Shown one piece after another: positions 10,922 through 22,800 of a stretch of DNA of 64,000 nucleotides. Source of the stretch: Strix aluco. Taxonomy: Eukaryota; Chordata; Aves; Strigiformes; Strigidae. Made by a program: the position numbers and the translations under genes. The notes under the pieces were generated by a model. The model ran no database searches, was not told the DNA's origin, and worked only from the letters and a program-made list of their open reading frames with translations. The stretch lies in contig NC_133931.1 in the NCBI RefSeq assembly GCF_031877795.1, forward strand, positions 136,500,621 through 136,564,620. The letters run 5' to 3'. Each line of letters begins with the position of its first letter. Position 1 is the stretch's first letter.

Positions 10922-13900
10922 ACAGAAATAATACTAAAATCTTTAGTTTAATACCATTGTCATGAGATTCTGAGGGCCAAGAAATACTGCTGTGCTTTCT
11001 GAGAGGTGTCTGGGATTTTACAGGAGCTGTCAGCTTGATTTTGCTCTAATTTTCTGTGTCCTGCTCTGTGAAAATGTGAGTGTAAAGTTCTCCTACACTG
11101 ACAGGTTGGGTTATTAACCACTTACCAAGGTGCAAACAATGTGCCAAGTGCAAGAGCCAAGGAGAGGTGACCCTTCTCTTTTGAGCAAGTGTTATGAAAT
11201 GAGTGAGAAGACAACTTAAGAACAGTCACAGTGAGTCAAACCTCTGATCTCTTTAACTCAGCTAAGGTGGCTAGCAGGGAATACTTGCCAGAATACAAAA
11301 AATAGTGTAAATGCAGAAAGTGTCTTTCTGTAATACAATCCACAAGCTGGGAGAGAGGGCAAAGAGTCACTGAATGAGGCTGTGGAAGTTCTCTTGCATC
11401 TCTTGCAGTGTTTATTTTAAATTGCCTGTGATTTACTCTCATGCAGAGAGATAGTGTTTATCAATGGCTTTGCAAAAGGCAAAACTTGTGTTTAGATTCT
11501 CTGTACCTTCTGGCAGCTGAAGGTTAGCATCACTGCTCTCTGGGGCCAGAGGCTCCTCGAGGCAGGCGCAGTGTCTTTCTGTGTGTCAGCAGCAGAGTGC
11601 CAGTTGTCCTCAGGGCTTTCACACACTCGCATTCACTGCTCTTTCTTCCAGTTCACAGATCCAGAAGATCTTACCTCTGGTCAGTGGTTCATGGTATCCA
11701 TGCCTCTCTAGATTATGTGTCTGGGGTTTTGGTTTTTGCTGTGAGCCTATAGGACTGGGACTGTAGGAGTGAAGTTGACGAGTGAGACAGAAACTGTGCT
11801 GACTTGGAAGATTTCTGATCACTAATAAAGTTGGACATTCATTTTTGAGGAAGAAACAACAATCTGGAGAAAGAAAACGCTCATGGGGATCTCTTGTTCC
11901 CTTCCTTGTGGATCTGAGGGACCTGTGAAACTGTAAACCTGGTGACCACTTCACCTCCCCTGCTCAATGAGAAGGTATGCAGGCATGCAAAGTTTCTTAC
12001 AGGTTTCTTGGGTTATTATATTTTTTCTTGGGTGTTTCATGAGAGGGCGCAATGTGGGATGCACTTTCTGGGATTCTAACTAAAAAGGGGAACCTTTTAA
12101 GAATACTTTTAGAAGCTTTAAGAAAATGCTTCTGGAACATTCAACCATTGAAAAAATATCATACTGAGCCTAAATCAGTACAGCCTTTTTACACTTTGTG
12201 GCTAAAAGATTTTAAGGGCACACAAAGACACAACCAAAGGCAGAGCTGGGCGGTACAGCAAGGAGAGGCTTTTGCTGACAGTGCATTGTATAGTGGGTAC
12301 AAGATGGTGCAGTTCTTTGCCCTTCACTCTAACATATTAACATCTTTTATTCAGCATTTAACAAGATTATTGCTGTGTCACGGATGCATTTCTGGGTGAT
12401 GCCAGTTTGACACTACCTCAGGGTATAACACAAGTGTACCTTACAATAATGGAAAATCCTTTTGTAAGCTGGAATGTAACGCACTCTGAAGAGAAGGGCT
12501 TCTCTGGTGGCCCCAAGGTGATATCTCCCAGAGCAGCCAGAAAGGTGAATGCACAGCAGCAGCAGTATTTTACAATAATTTACGTGAAAAGAAACAGAAT
12601 GACAGAACTGGAGGCTACAGTGAAAATAGATGATGTTTTTTTTCCCTAGTGGTAGTGATAGTGAAATATTCTGTGCAAGAATTTTATTGAAACTACACGT
12701 TATGGGGAGAAAAAAAATCTGTTTTTACCCTTTCCTTTTTTCTTTTTCCTTCATTGTTATTTGGAGGAATCTCATCTTCTTTAAGAGGCTTTACACAAAT
12801 AGTAAAATTGATTCATAAGTAGAGGATACAGAAGGCATATTAATTTTCCTTATAATATATCTCACTGTCCAAAGTAACTGAGAGCTTTTTCCAATTGCTT
12901 TCACTGTGACAGATCTGTAGTTGGGTGGATGACAAAACCAGCTGAAGTGTGTTACCTTTCTAGTGTAAAAGGGCTGAGGAGCATTTTGAAAGGTGGCTAA
13001 GGTGACAACATTTAATGTGTTGCTCAGCAGCACCTTGAGCCAAGGAGCCTCTCACTCTGTGACTCAGCTCCTCCCAGGTATGTGGCCTGGCTGTCTCCCA
13101 CCTCTGCAGCAAGACCTGGGCAGGCACCAGCCCCAGCAAGCTGTGCCTGCTTATCCATGGGCTTCAACCATGGGGGCAGAGGCTGTGAGGGTGTCAAGCC
13201 ATGTCACATGTTGTCTGGACAATCAAGGAGCCCGTTGGAGGTTGGGGATATGGCAAAGAGAGGTATTGTAGAGTGCAAGTTAGCCTCACATTGTCTACAG
13301 TCTAAGCATAAGGCTGAGTGAGATGTATCATACAAGTGGCTCCAAGCAACTGGGATCAGAGCCTCCTAAAGGCACTCCTCCCCCCACCTTCTTTTCTCTC
13401 AAAAAGTATGAAAGGATTATTAACTAACAGTGGACATTGCCAGGCAAGGGTATTTCAAATACTGACAAGGTTTCTATTACCCAGACCAGCGTGCCCCAGC
13501 ACAACTGGCTGTGAGCACCTCTCCATAGGTGCCATTGCAAGGAGATGTGGAAGAGCTGTTGGGCGCCAACAGTCAGTACCTTCCTCTGCATTTGATAATA
13601 GCGTGGGATAAAGCAATCAAAAACATTTGCTGCTTTTGCCTCCACATTAAAGGGATGGAGTGGGAGGCTGGAGGCATGTAATATCTGATGCATGTGGTGC
13701 TCGCCACAGAGGAACCAAGAGTTATTACCATCCCAGTGGCCTAGGGCAGCAGAGGGATATTCTGGGAACCAGCTGCAATAGCTGCTGTGGTTTTGCTATT
13801 TGGACTTTAGAGTAGTGAGGTTTCCTGGATGCCCAGTGTTTTAATCCAGATTTGCAGGTCTTTCCGACACTGACCTACAGATCTCTATCATTAGTTTATG

Positions 13901-14439
13901 CAATCCCTTCTGCTTTCAACGCAAAAGAGTAGTTTGATAATCTCCTACTGTAAGGTTGCTCTTTATTACAGGAGTAATTGCCCTAACCTAGCAACTCTGA
14001 TGCTTTTTTTATTTACCCAGGTTTTGCACACTTGAATGGTAATGCAAACTCAGGCAAAGAGTTATAAACCACTGAGACTCTTGTATTTTTTCCAAACATC
14101 ACATGTCATCTCGCTGTCTGCTTTTGCTTTAATGTGTGGAACTCCTTGTGCTGTGAACATGGCCTTGGAGATTTTTGCTCCAGGTCTCTTGTGGTATTTT
14201 TGATTCCTCATTGTGTTCACAATGACAGAGCCCTTTTCAAGACTCAGTCTGAACTGGTGAATTTTTTTGCTTGTAATATTCCAGTTGCTTTGTAAAGGCT
14301 GACTTCAGGGGCTTGCCATGAACTAGCTAGGTGAGTGCTTGTCCTTGGTTAATAGGCACGATTAACAGGGTCCCCTCATGTCTCAGCCACAAAACTGCAT
14401 GATCAGATCCAAGTCTGACAGAAATACTTTGCTAGATTA
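10922..14439. other. Unique non-coding DNA
   Basis: About 3.5 kb with no recognisable gene or repeat. Open frames reach 115 codons (12052-12399, plus) and 111 codons (11619-11954, minus), neither with a motif I recognise. The part at 13030-13260 is richer in G+C, but nothing supports an exon there. Confidence 0.55.
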
Positions 14440-15044
14440 TGTGATTAAAAGCTCGTCTCCACACACATGAAGGAGCTCAGGGGCAGGTGGGAGATCCCAC
14501 ATAACCCAGTCAGAGAAAGGGACATGGTCCCTCCCAGGGCTGTCCCAGTGGTGCCATCAGCCCCATTTGCTGGGGGTGACACCCAGCACCAATGACAAGT
14601 GCTCTCCAGAGCATCTTCTGGACTGAGGGGTTCACTGCTTGGGGATATGGGACACATTATGGGATGTAGGGAAAGAGTATTTTGGGATTGCACAAGATTT
14701 ATTAGGGGAGGTTTAGGGGAGGAACCAAAGACAGGGAAAGAGAAGGATCAAGGAAGTTTGGGAAGGAAGAAAATAGAGTTGGGGCTGGTTGTAAGTAAAC
14801 AGGCTGATGGTGAGCTTATCTGGCCATGCCCTGCTCCTGACCAATGCAGTCTGTCCTACCTTCTTATTAACTCCATTTCTAACTATTTTCCTGTGTGAGG
14901 GGACTGCCTTCTGTGTGCATGTGTGTTTGGAAGTCTATGTGCCAGCAGCTGGAGTTGGACCATGGTCAAGGGAACAACATGACTGTGTTGCCAGCAACCA
15001 CACTGAGTGAGAGTACATACGCTAGTGTGTGATAGCTAGTAAAT
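14440..15044. repeat. Possible older interspersed repeat, left part (interrupted by CR1)
   Basis: This stretch and 16094-16720 differ from the AT-rich surroundings: both are richer in G+C, rich in TGTG words (TGTGTGCATGTGTGTTTGG near 14910) and CAGCAGCTGG-type words, and they lie directly on either side of the 15045-16093 CR1. The simplest reading is one older repeat or retroelement remnant into which the CR1 inserted. I have a vague memory of similar bird repeat sequence but cannot name a family, so confidence is low. The 82- and 99-codon open frames here show no domain. Confidence 0.3.
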
Positions 15045-16093
15045 ATAGAATCATAAAATGGTTTGGGTTAAAGGGACCTTAAAGATCATATAGTACCAAC
15101 CCTCCTGCCATGGGCGGGGACACCTTCCACTAGACCAGGTTGCTCAAAGCCCCGTCCAACCTGGCCTTGAACACTTCCAGGGAGGGGGCAGCCACAGCTT
15201 CTCTGGGCAACCTGTTCCAGTGTCTCACTACCTTCACAGTAAAGAATTTCTTCCTTATATCTAATCTAAATCTACCCTATTTCAGTTTAAAACTGTCACC
15301 CCTCATTCTATCACTACTGTCCATGATAAAGACTCCCTCCCCATCTTTCCTATAGGCCCCCTTTAAGTACTGGAAGGCTGCTATAAGGTCTCTCCCGAAT
15401 TTTCTCTTCTCCAGGCCGAACAACCCCAACTCTCTCAGCCTGTCCTCATAAGGGAGGTGCTCCAGCTCCCTGATCATCTTTGTGGCCCTCTTCTGGACCC
15501 ACGTGAGCAGGTCCATGTCCTTCTTATGTTGGGGGCCCAGAGCTGGACACAGGACTCCAGGTGGGGTCTCATAAGAGTGGAGTAGAGGGGAAGAATCACC
15601 TCCCTGGACCTGCTGATCACACTTCTGATGCAGTCCAGGACATGGCTGGTTTTCTGGGCTGCAAGCACACATGGCTGGCTCTTAGTCAGTTTTCCATCCA
15701 CTATTACTCCTAAGTCCTTCTCCACAGGTCTGGTCTGAATCCATTCATCACCCAGCCTGTATTTGTGCGGGGGATTTCCCTTGCACTTGGCCTTATTGAA
15801 CTTCATGAGGTTCACACGGGCCCACCTCTCCAGCCTGTCCAGGTCCCTCTGGATGGCACATCCCTTCCCTCCAGCGTGTTGACGGCACCACACAGCTTGG
15901 TGTTGTCAGCAAACTTGCTGAGGGTGCACTCAATCCCACTGTCTGTGACTCCAACAAAGATGTAAAACAGTGCTAGTCTCAGCACCAACCCCTGAGGAAC
16001 ACCACTTGTCACTGCTCTCTACTTGGACATCGAGCCACTGACCTCAACTGAGTGCGACTATCCAGCCAATTCTGTATCCACCCAGTGGTCCAC
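15045..16093 (-). mobile_element. CR1 LINE, 5'-truncated, about 1.05 kb
   Basis: Minus-strand CR1. On the plus strand it starts with the 3' tail (ATAGAATCATAAAATGG, then TTTGGGTT and AGGGACCTTAAAGATCAT). It runs through the CR1 3' UTR (GAATTTCTTCCTTATAT, the CAGGGAGGGGGCAGCC region) into the C-terminal half of ORF2, and stops abruptly at CCCAGTGGTCCAC. Both the 3' end and the 5' truncation edge are clear. It covers the last part of the reverse-transcriptase domain and everything downstream. It lies inside a GC-richer block that may be an older repeat. Confidence 0.95.
15277..16012 (-). pseudogene. CR1 ORF2 reverse transcriptase, C-terminal remnant
   Basis: Broken coding remnant of the CR1 replication protein. 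In the frame starting at 16012 it shows SGVPQG, then LSKFADNTKLCGAV. The catalytic FADD box is FADN (codons at 15902-15913), so one of the two metal-binding aspartates is lost. Immediately after LEGRD the reading jumps by 2 nt into the frame that reads [20 protein letters not shown] and later VEKDLGVIVDGKLTKSQ and [13 protein letters not shown] further frame change leads to ATKMIRELEHLPYEDRLREL and EKRKFGRDLIAAFQYLKG near the C-terminus. With several frame breaks and a damaged active site it cannot be functional. The same 2-nt shift appears in the copy at 48.6-51.7 kb. Confidence 0.9.
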
Positions 16094-16720
16094 AATGTGG
16101 AATCTAAGCTCATAATAGATAGTGAGGTGCCTGTGCTGTTGACCATGTTGTGTTCAGTGTCCACATATCAAACCGAACTAGCCAGCAAGTAGAATAACTG
16201 TCTTGCAAGTCAGATTTCAAATCAGCCATAATATGTGTGTCCCTGTGTGTGAGACCACCAGAGGAGTTGGCTACCAGGGGGACCAGGAGGTGCAGGGCAG
16301 CTGCTGGAGAGACCATGGTGTCTGGGGCTGACTCAGATGTGTGTGTTGGTGTGTGCAAGAGTGCTCTGCACTGGGGCTGCAGCCTTCGGGGCATACTGGG
16401 ATCCATGGACAACTACCGGGCAGACTGAGTGTCTGGGCTGGACAGCTGCTGCAGGGATCCACCTTGTATATATGATGTTTATATTCCTATTAACAGACCT
16501 TCATCCTGGTCAGCCAGAGAGGTGAACAGCATGAAGCTGTTGTTTACACTCATGGGCATGCTGAATGTCCCTGTCTGTGTTGATCTCTGTGGCTGGCTAT
16601 GCATATATGTGTAGCTGTGGTGTTTGTGTGCATGTCTACTGGCCTCACTGGCCCTGGGGATGTGCCAGGGGCAGCCTTGTCTTTCTTTGACTGCCAGATT
16701 CAGCAGCTCTCTAACAGTGT
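16094..16720. repeat. Possible older interspersed repeat, right part
   Basis: Continuation of the GC- and TG-rich block beyond the CR1. It contains many TGTGTGT/GTGTG words (16230-16250, 16337-16360, 16595-16640), CAGCTGCTGCAGGGATCC near 16442, and TTCATCCTGGTCAGCCAGAG near 16500. Overlapping open frames of 60 to 84 codons on both strands have no recognisable domain. An LTR or other retroelement remnant is possible. Unique GC-richer DNA is the alternative. Confidence 0.3.
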
Positions 16721-19700
16721 CTTTTTTTTCCACCTTCTTTCAAAAGTTGTTCTCGCGTGGAGTACAGTACTCAACTTGCTGCAATATAATTTCATAACTA
16801 AACTTCTCTTGTTAATCAAAATCTGTTAAAAACTTGGTTTGACAGACAGTGCTGTAATCAGAAAGCTGCTTTCTGAGTCTTTCTGACTCTTCCCCATTTT
16901 GCAGGTACCCTCTGCTAGCAGGATAAAACATGAAGCCTTCCTTTGAGATTTATTCTGATGTCCACACCATTTCAGTGTTTCAGTTGACTTCCCAGCATTT
17001 TCATAGCCCATTTGGTCCTAGCAAGAGATGTTGATCAGCTGTTATTTAGACCACAAGAGTGAGAGGGAGACCTGGTGCACGCACATCTGCAGGCATTGCT
17101 TAACTTCTGCATGAGACGGAAAGCAATTTCTAACTAACAGTGTTACAGTAAAGCTTCTCAACAATCTAGCTCCTCAAAAACTGTAATTTTTTGACTACTA
17201 GCTTTTCTTGGTGGAGCAAGTCCAGGATAAAACACATAATTAAAACTTGTCATGCATCAATCACTTCAGGGCAAATACTCCAGATAAGTATTTTGGTTTT
17301 ACTAGCTGGTAACTGAGTAAGTTTGGTATTTCCTGTGCCATAATTCAAATTTATGGCAGCAGACTAATTTGTATGCCAGATCCTGTACAGGGAGCAGTCA
17401 ATTTGGTGCCACAGCATTACTTGATGATGATTCATATCAGACTTATAAACATAACACATTATCACATCAGATGATGTCTAATATCTATTCTTGGAAATGA
17501 ACAAGAGTGATGAGCTAAGGACAGAACATCACAGATTTCAGGAAATTATCTTTTTCACTGGAAGCCAAAAACTAAGTCTAAAGGCTGGTTTTATATTTTT
17601 TTTTCCCCCCAAAGATCTCTCTGGAAATTATTCTTATACTGTTTTACATTTAATGTGATTTTTTAAAACAATATCCTGTGGTATTGACCTGTCATACCTG
17701 AATGGAAAAACTGAAAAGACTTAACTGCAGAAATCTTTTATCTAAGAAAGGTACATGGTAGGTGGATACCATAAAACCAGTCAGGTGCAGTGTGGGAGTT
17801 AAAATACAGCCAGACCTGAAAACTGAGCTGTAGCATTGCTGAGTTAAAAACAAAACCAAACATAACCTTGATTCAACAGAGTTGACTCATCTCGAGGCAG
17901 ACATGGGTTATGCAAACAATCCCGGCCACCATAATTTCTGAAACTGAACAGATTCTATGCAACTTGTGATAAGGGAGCACTGAAAAAGGGAAGTTATTTT
18001 GATTTATTTTAGCTATTAGCTGAAGCACTGCTATTCATACAGGAGTTCATCTTCACCAGAATACGTTCTCACCCTGGTACAGGTACAGAACCTCTTTTGG
18101 GAGAACACTGTTAGCACTTCATTCTGCTGTTTAGCACACGAAGCTGCCTTTGTCACTCTACACTACACAAACTTTTTATGGAAGACCAAATTATTTATTA
18201 TGTCATGGGATTTCTATATTATTGTTCACAAAGTGGTTCCATAGGGAGGTGCCAAATTCAGATTATCTGTAATCTTTCCATATTTCCAAGACTTGACTTT
18301 GCCCTATTCATCGTCTTTTGATGTTACTGTGCGTGTGTGAAAGTTCCAGGGAGCACTGGGTTCCAGCAGGTATCCTTTCTCAGGCTGCATACAAGACATC
18401 TCCAAGTACGTCCAAATTAACTTTTACTAGGCAATATACAGCTGTGTCCAATTCAACTATAATATCAAAGTTTAAGATTAATGAATTGGTTCTTATAATT
18501 GAGAGAAAACTATTATCAAGGTTGATGTGATAGCAATCTATTGTGTGAATTATTTGTTAGATGTTCACCACAGTAATGAAGCCTTTCCACAGCAAGAAGA
18601 GTCAAAAGTTAAAAACTTTGTAGTGTTGACATGCTGATTCATTTTTACAGAAAGGGTGGGAACCTAGAGAAGATAAAAGTTTATGGTATTCCTTCTGACC
18701 TTCTGCAAATTAGAACCTGTCTTGTTAGAATGACATTTTTATTATTTGCTGTTAGATTATCCCCAGCCAAATCTTCATTTTTTTCTCTGCAACTTTGAGC
18801 CACACAACTGAAGTGGCAACCAAAGCAGAACTTCAGATTACTGTCTGGACTTTCCATGCTAATTTGTTACTCTCAGAATTTATAGTACAAAATTAATCCC
18901 ACCCCTGCGAATTGTCACCTGTTTTCAGATATTTTAGAAACATCATTGAATCTTCTGTTTAGAAAGTGGATGTCATCCACAGACTAGGAGGACAAACTCC
19001 AGTGCAGGATGCTAGCTCAGTCTCTAGTTTTACTTCAGTGCTCTTACAAAGTATGCTGGTTTGTGTTTAAAGGGATATATTGGAGTTTTGTCTGAATAAA
19101 GACCTCATCTGAGTAAAGACTCCAACTGAGGACTTTAGTCCTACAATTAGAAGCATCTGTTCTGATGTAAAGCTAACATGATTATTGAAGCAACCTTTGA
19201 TGACCAAAATTCTCAAGCCTGAAATAAAATTAATCTTAAACAAATTTGGTTTGCTGCCCAGGGTATAGCTGAGCAATCGGATTTCAAATGATTGGTCTAA
19301 ACCTTTATTCAGCTTGAAAAATTGGGGGGATTTAAAGGCTAATATCTTTAAACTAAAACATTATACGTTTACACTATTGATCATTACAGATGAATTGGGT
19401 AATTACAAAAGATTTTTGGTGTCTGATGTTGTGCTAAATATTATGTGAGTCTTCGAGTATAGCTTATTACTGTAAAAATTAGGGACAGTTGTTTTCAGAA
19501 TGAGCAGGAATAATCAGGTCAGTCTGCTCAGTACTACCCCTTGAGCAGCATGCACTGTATTTCTGTAACAAAATCATTCGCAGAATATGTTTTTAAACAT
19601 TTCTTAACATTACTAATATTTGAGAGAAAGAAAAAGTATTTTAATATTAAGATTTTTTTATTGTGGTGGTGTTAAAAATCCTTTATTAGATTGGTCCTTA

Positions 19701-19832
19701 CTACATCAGTTCTGGGGTCATCTAGTAAGCAAGGAGGGAAAACAGTCCAAAAATATGTGAAGGGACAAGTGTATTAAGAACAGACACCCTCCCATGGAGT
19801 GCACAGGTACAAGTGTTGGTTTATATTGCTCT

Positions 19833-19853
19833 GGTGAGATCTAAGATCTCACC
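19833..19853. repeat. Perfect 10 bp-arm palindrome with 1 nt centre
   Basis: GGTGAGATCT at 19833-19842 is followed by a single A and then AGATCTCACC at 19844-19853, its exact reverse complement. Each arm contains an AGATCT hexamer. A perfect 21-nt palindrome is uncommon by chance in this base composition. It might be a dimeric transcription-factor site or a cruciform-prone sequence, but no known factor site is matched with confidence. Confidence 0.9.
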
Positions 19854-22800
19854 CCTTATTCCTCTCTCACCCTGAGGAGTGGAAAGTGCAGCTTTCTTCA
19901 CAGTGATCACAGTGTGCAGCATTTCACTGCCAGTAGTTACTGTGGAAGGATGAAGAAACTGGTTATAACATGCTCATTGTGAGATATGCCATTAAAGTTG
20001 GGCAGTGTATGATAAGGTGTACTGACAACGAGATTTTGGGTGAAAGAGAGACCAGTCTCTGCCATGAGAAATGTCTGTGGTTCACATGATGAAAATAATT
20101 CTCTTTTTTTTTTAAAAAAACCCTAGTACTAATGCCAGTGAAGACAGGGCAGGAATTTAGGATTGTGGCTTGAGGGCACTTTGCACAGCCACTTCCTGGT
20201 GGAAGATTTCAAATGTGTGAACAGAGCCAGTGATTCTTGTGGATGGACTTGCACTGAAACTATTTTAATTTCCCTAAAATTCTTCTGTAGTCAGAGCTGA
20301 ATGAGGTATCTCCAGATACTTGTCAGAAGATCTTGACTGGCTTTCTCCCTGGTTTATATTTGAAAATTATGATTTGGGGTCTGTTTTCACTTGGTGTTTT
20401 TTTTAAACATACAGGTCCTGAATGAAGTTCTGTCTATTGTCTCTGAAGTAGTGTCTCACTAAGTAGCCAGGCAGGGTACATGTGGTGCCCACTATCACGT
20501 GTTTTACATGTTTGCAGTTTTTAAATATTTGTTCTCTCAGTCTCTGCCTTGAAGATATTTCCCACCAAAATCAGGACCATCTCACATAAACTGGAATGGG
20601 CAGTGACCCTAGGTTAATGACCATGTAAAATTTGGTTCTTTTCTTATTATACAGTATGTCAGATTAGATGAGCAAGTGTATTAACCCCATAATTCTGTGA
20701 ATTGTTTTAATAATAAAGAATAATATTGTTGGTAAAACTGTGAGAAAGGATCTGTGAAATAGAATTGTTTCTGTATAATTCAGTGCACATTACCAGTCCC
20801 AGCCAACAGAGGATGTAAACCTGTTGCATACCCACTGCACAGCCTTGACATTTATCCTTGAAGAAGTCCAGTTCCATTTCATGTTGCATAAATATATATA
20901 CACATACATATATAGTCCATCCCGAATCCAGATACTAGTCCTTGTGAATCTCTGGACTCATTGCTAATGTTTCACACTTGACTGTAGCTGGGCAGATATC
21001 TGAGCTGGTGGGCTTAGCTGGAACCGGTGCTAGTCATTGCTGGTTTTCTGCTACAGCTGAAGCCTGACTATATGAGTACTCTCCCTCTATTGCATTATAG
21101 GCCCAAACCATGGTTTATGCTGCACCGTGGGAACAGACCTAGGGTGCTCGTATACTTCCACTCTCTGCAAGAGGTGTTCACCATCATGGTGCTTTTCGAA
21201 CTTCAACAGGTGGACTTGCTGGGTGGGCCCCTATCCTGTCTGCACTTAGGAGGAAGCTCAGCCCTCTGCATTGCACAGGAGAGGATGGAGCAGGAGCTGT
21301 TAGAGTGTGAGTCAGGAGATGAACAGTCTCAATCCTCCAGGGGTCGGGACTCAGCCTGACTAGCATAGGCATAACCCTATCTTAACTGGCAAACAGAGTT
21401 AGCTCCACTGTCACATTTATTTATATTTGGGCAAATTCTGCCAAGCATTCTAAACCAGCATTTTATACTTGCCTCTGGGAAGATGTGGAAAGCTTTCATC
21501 TCCCATTAAACTCATGCTTTGCATGGGTAGAGGTAAATTTTTAGTGCACTTTTCACTTCCCCAGGCTCAGGATACCGGAATAAATTTTTTCCAGTCTGCA
21601 AAAATATGGTGGTTTCTTACACTGTGTCTAGGGTTTGGGACCTAGGCATGCTCCACAGCTTGCAGGTGTGGATGAGTGCACCAGCCTTCCTGTTCTGCAC
21701 CTTGCTTTCCTTGAGGAAGGAACCCAGTTGCAGTAGTCAGACCCAAGCATCACATCTAAGGCAATGGGGATCAAGATTGCAAAGGGCATGACAGTGCATG
21801 CTTGTCCTGCAGTCCTAAGGACCATTCTGAGAGGATACAACTGACTGGCACATTCACTGTACTTTCCAGCCCCACCTTTGTCCCTACCTGTGACTAACAC
21901 GCTGTTCCCGAGTCCTGAAGTTACAGATAAATTCATTATTTAACCTCCTTTAATGCAGCTTTCTGCAACAGGTATTGGAAATCATATCCACTCTTCACAT
22001 CTGGTATGTCCAGTAATTCCCCCAATGATTGCTGACTTGGAGGAACAAGCCCAAGTTGGCAGGATTTGTGTAGCTGTGTTCTGGTGTAGCCTAGCATAAA
22101 TTTCTGTTTTCCCATCAATGGACATGTTTGGACATGAAAGCATTAAATCTGTGAGAGGAAAAACTTTGAGAAGGCTGTTTGTGTCTTTTGCATTAATCAT
22201 CATTACCACCCACATCATTAAAAATATTCCAGAAAACTCTGTGTTAGATAACACCATATGTGGTTAAGACATATATTCCTTAGCTTTTGAGTATAAATAA
22301 AGAACAATTTATGTACAAAAGTATTATGCTGCCAGTCATGATTTAATAATCTATTTTATCACTGTTAAATATTAGTGAGACATTGAACAAACCAAGATTT
22401 TTTTCTTTAACTGCAATCTTATTCTGGAAAATAATTAAGCATAGAAGAGAGAACTTCATAATATTAAGTGCTCTTGAAAGAGACTTTTTGCACATGTGAA
22501 AAGCAGAGCAGAATATAACACCAGACTGGATTACTTTGATGAAAAGACTCACAAGTTGCCAACTTAGCAATAAATGTTATGTGATACTGAAATGGTTATT
22601 TGTCTTTTTTCTTTTTTCTTTTTTTTTCTTCTTTTCATTTGGATTATTATCCTGTCTAACTGGCATTTGGAGTTAGACCAGAACAGGAGAAAATCTACAA
22701 AGGAGAGAAAAAATTACTGTTCAATTGAAAATTGCCATCTGAAAAAACCACCCCAAAACTTAGATCTAAATAGTGCTAAGAAACCATGTCAACCAGATTA

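Noticed and set aside
10717..10940. Similar A-rich words either side of the U6-CR1 insertion as a target-site duplication
   Set aside because: GAAAAATAAATG on one side and GAAATAATAC on the other are low-complexity and not identical. CR1 usually makes no clear duplication.
12052..12399. 115-codon plus-strand open frame
   Set aside because: No motif or family resemblance. The next frame downstream is equally anonymous, and no promoter or splice evidence supports it.
16258..16292. CCAGAGGAG and CCAGGGGGACC words resembling CTCF sites
   Set aside because: Both break the core pattern at key positions (no GGC after the purine run), unlike the site at 6009-6022.
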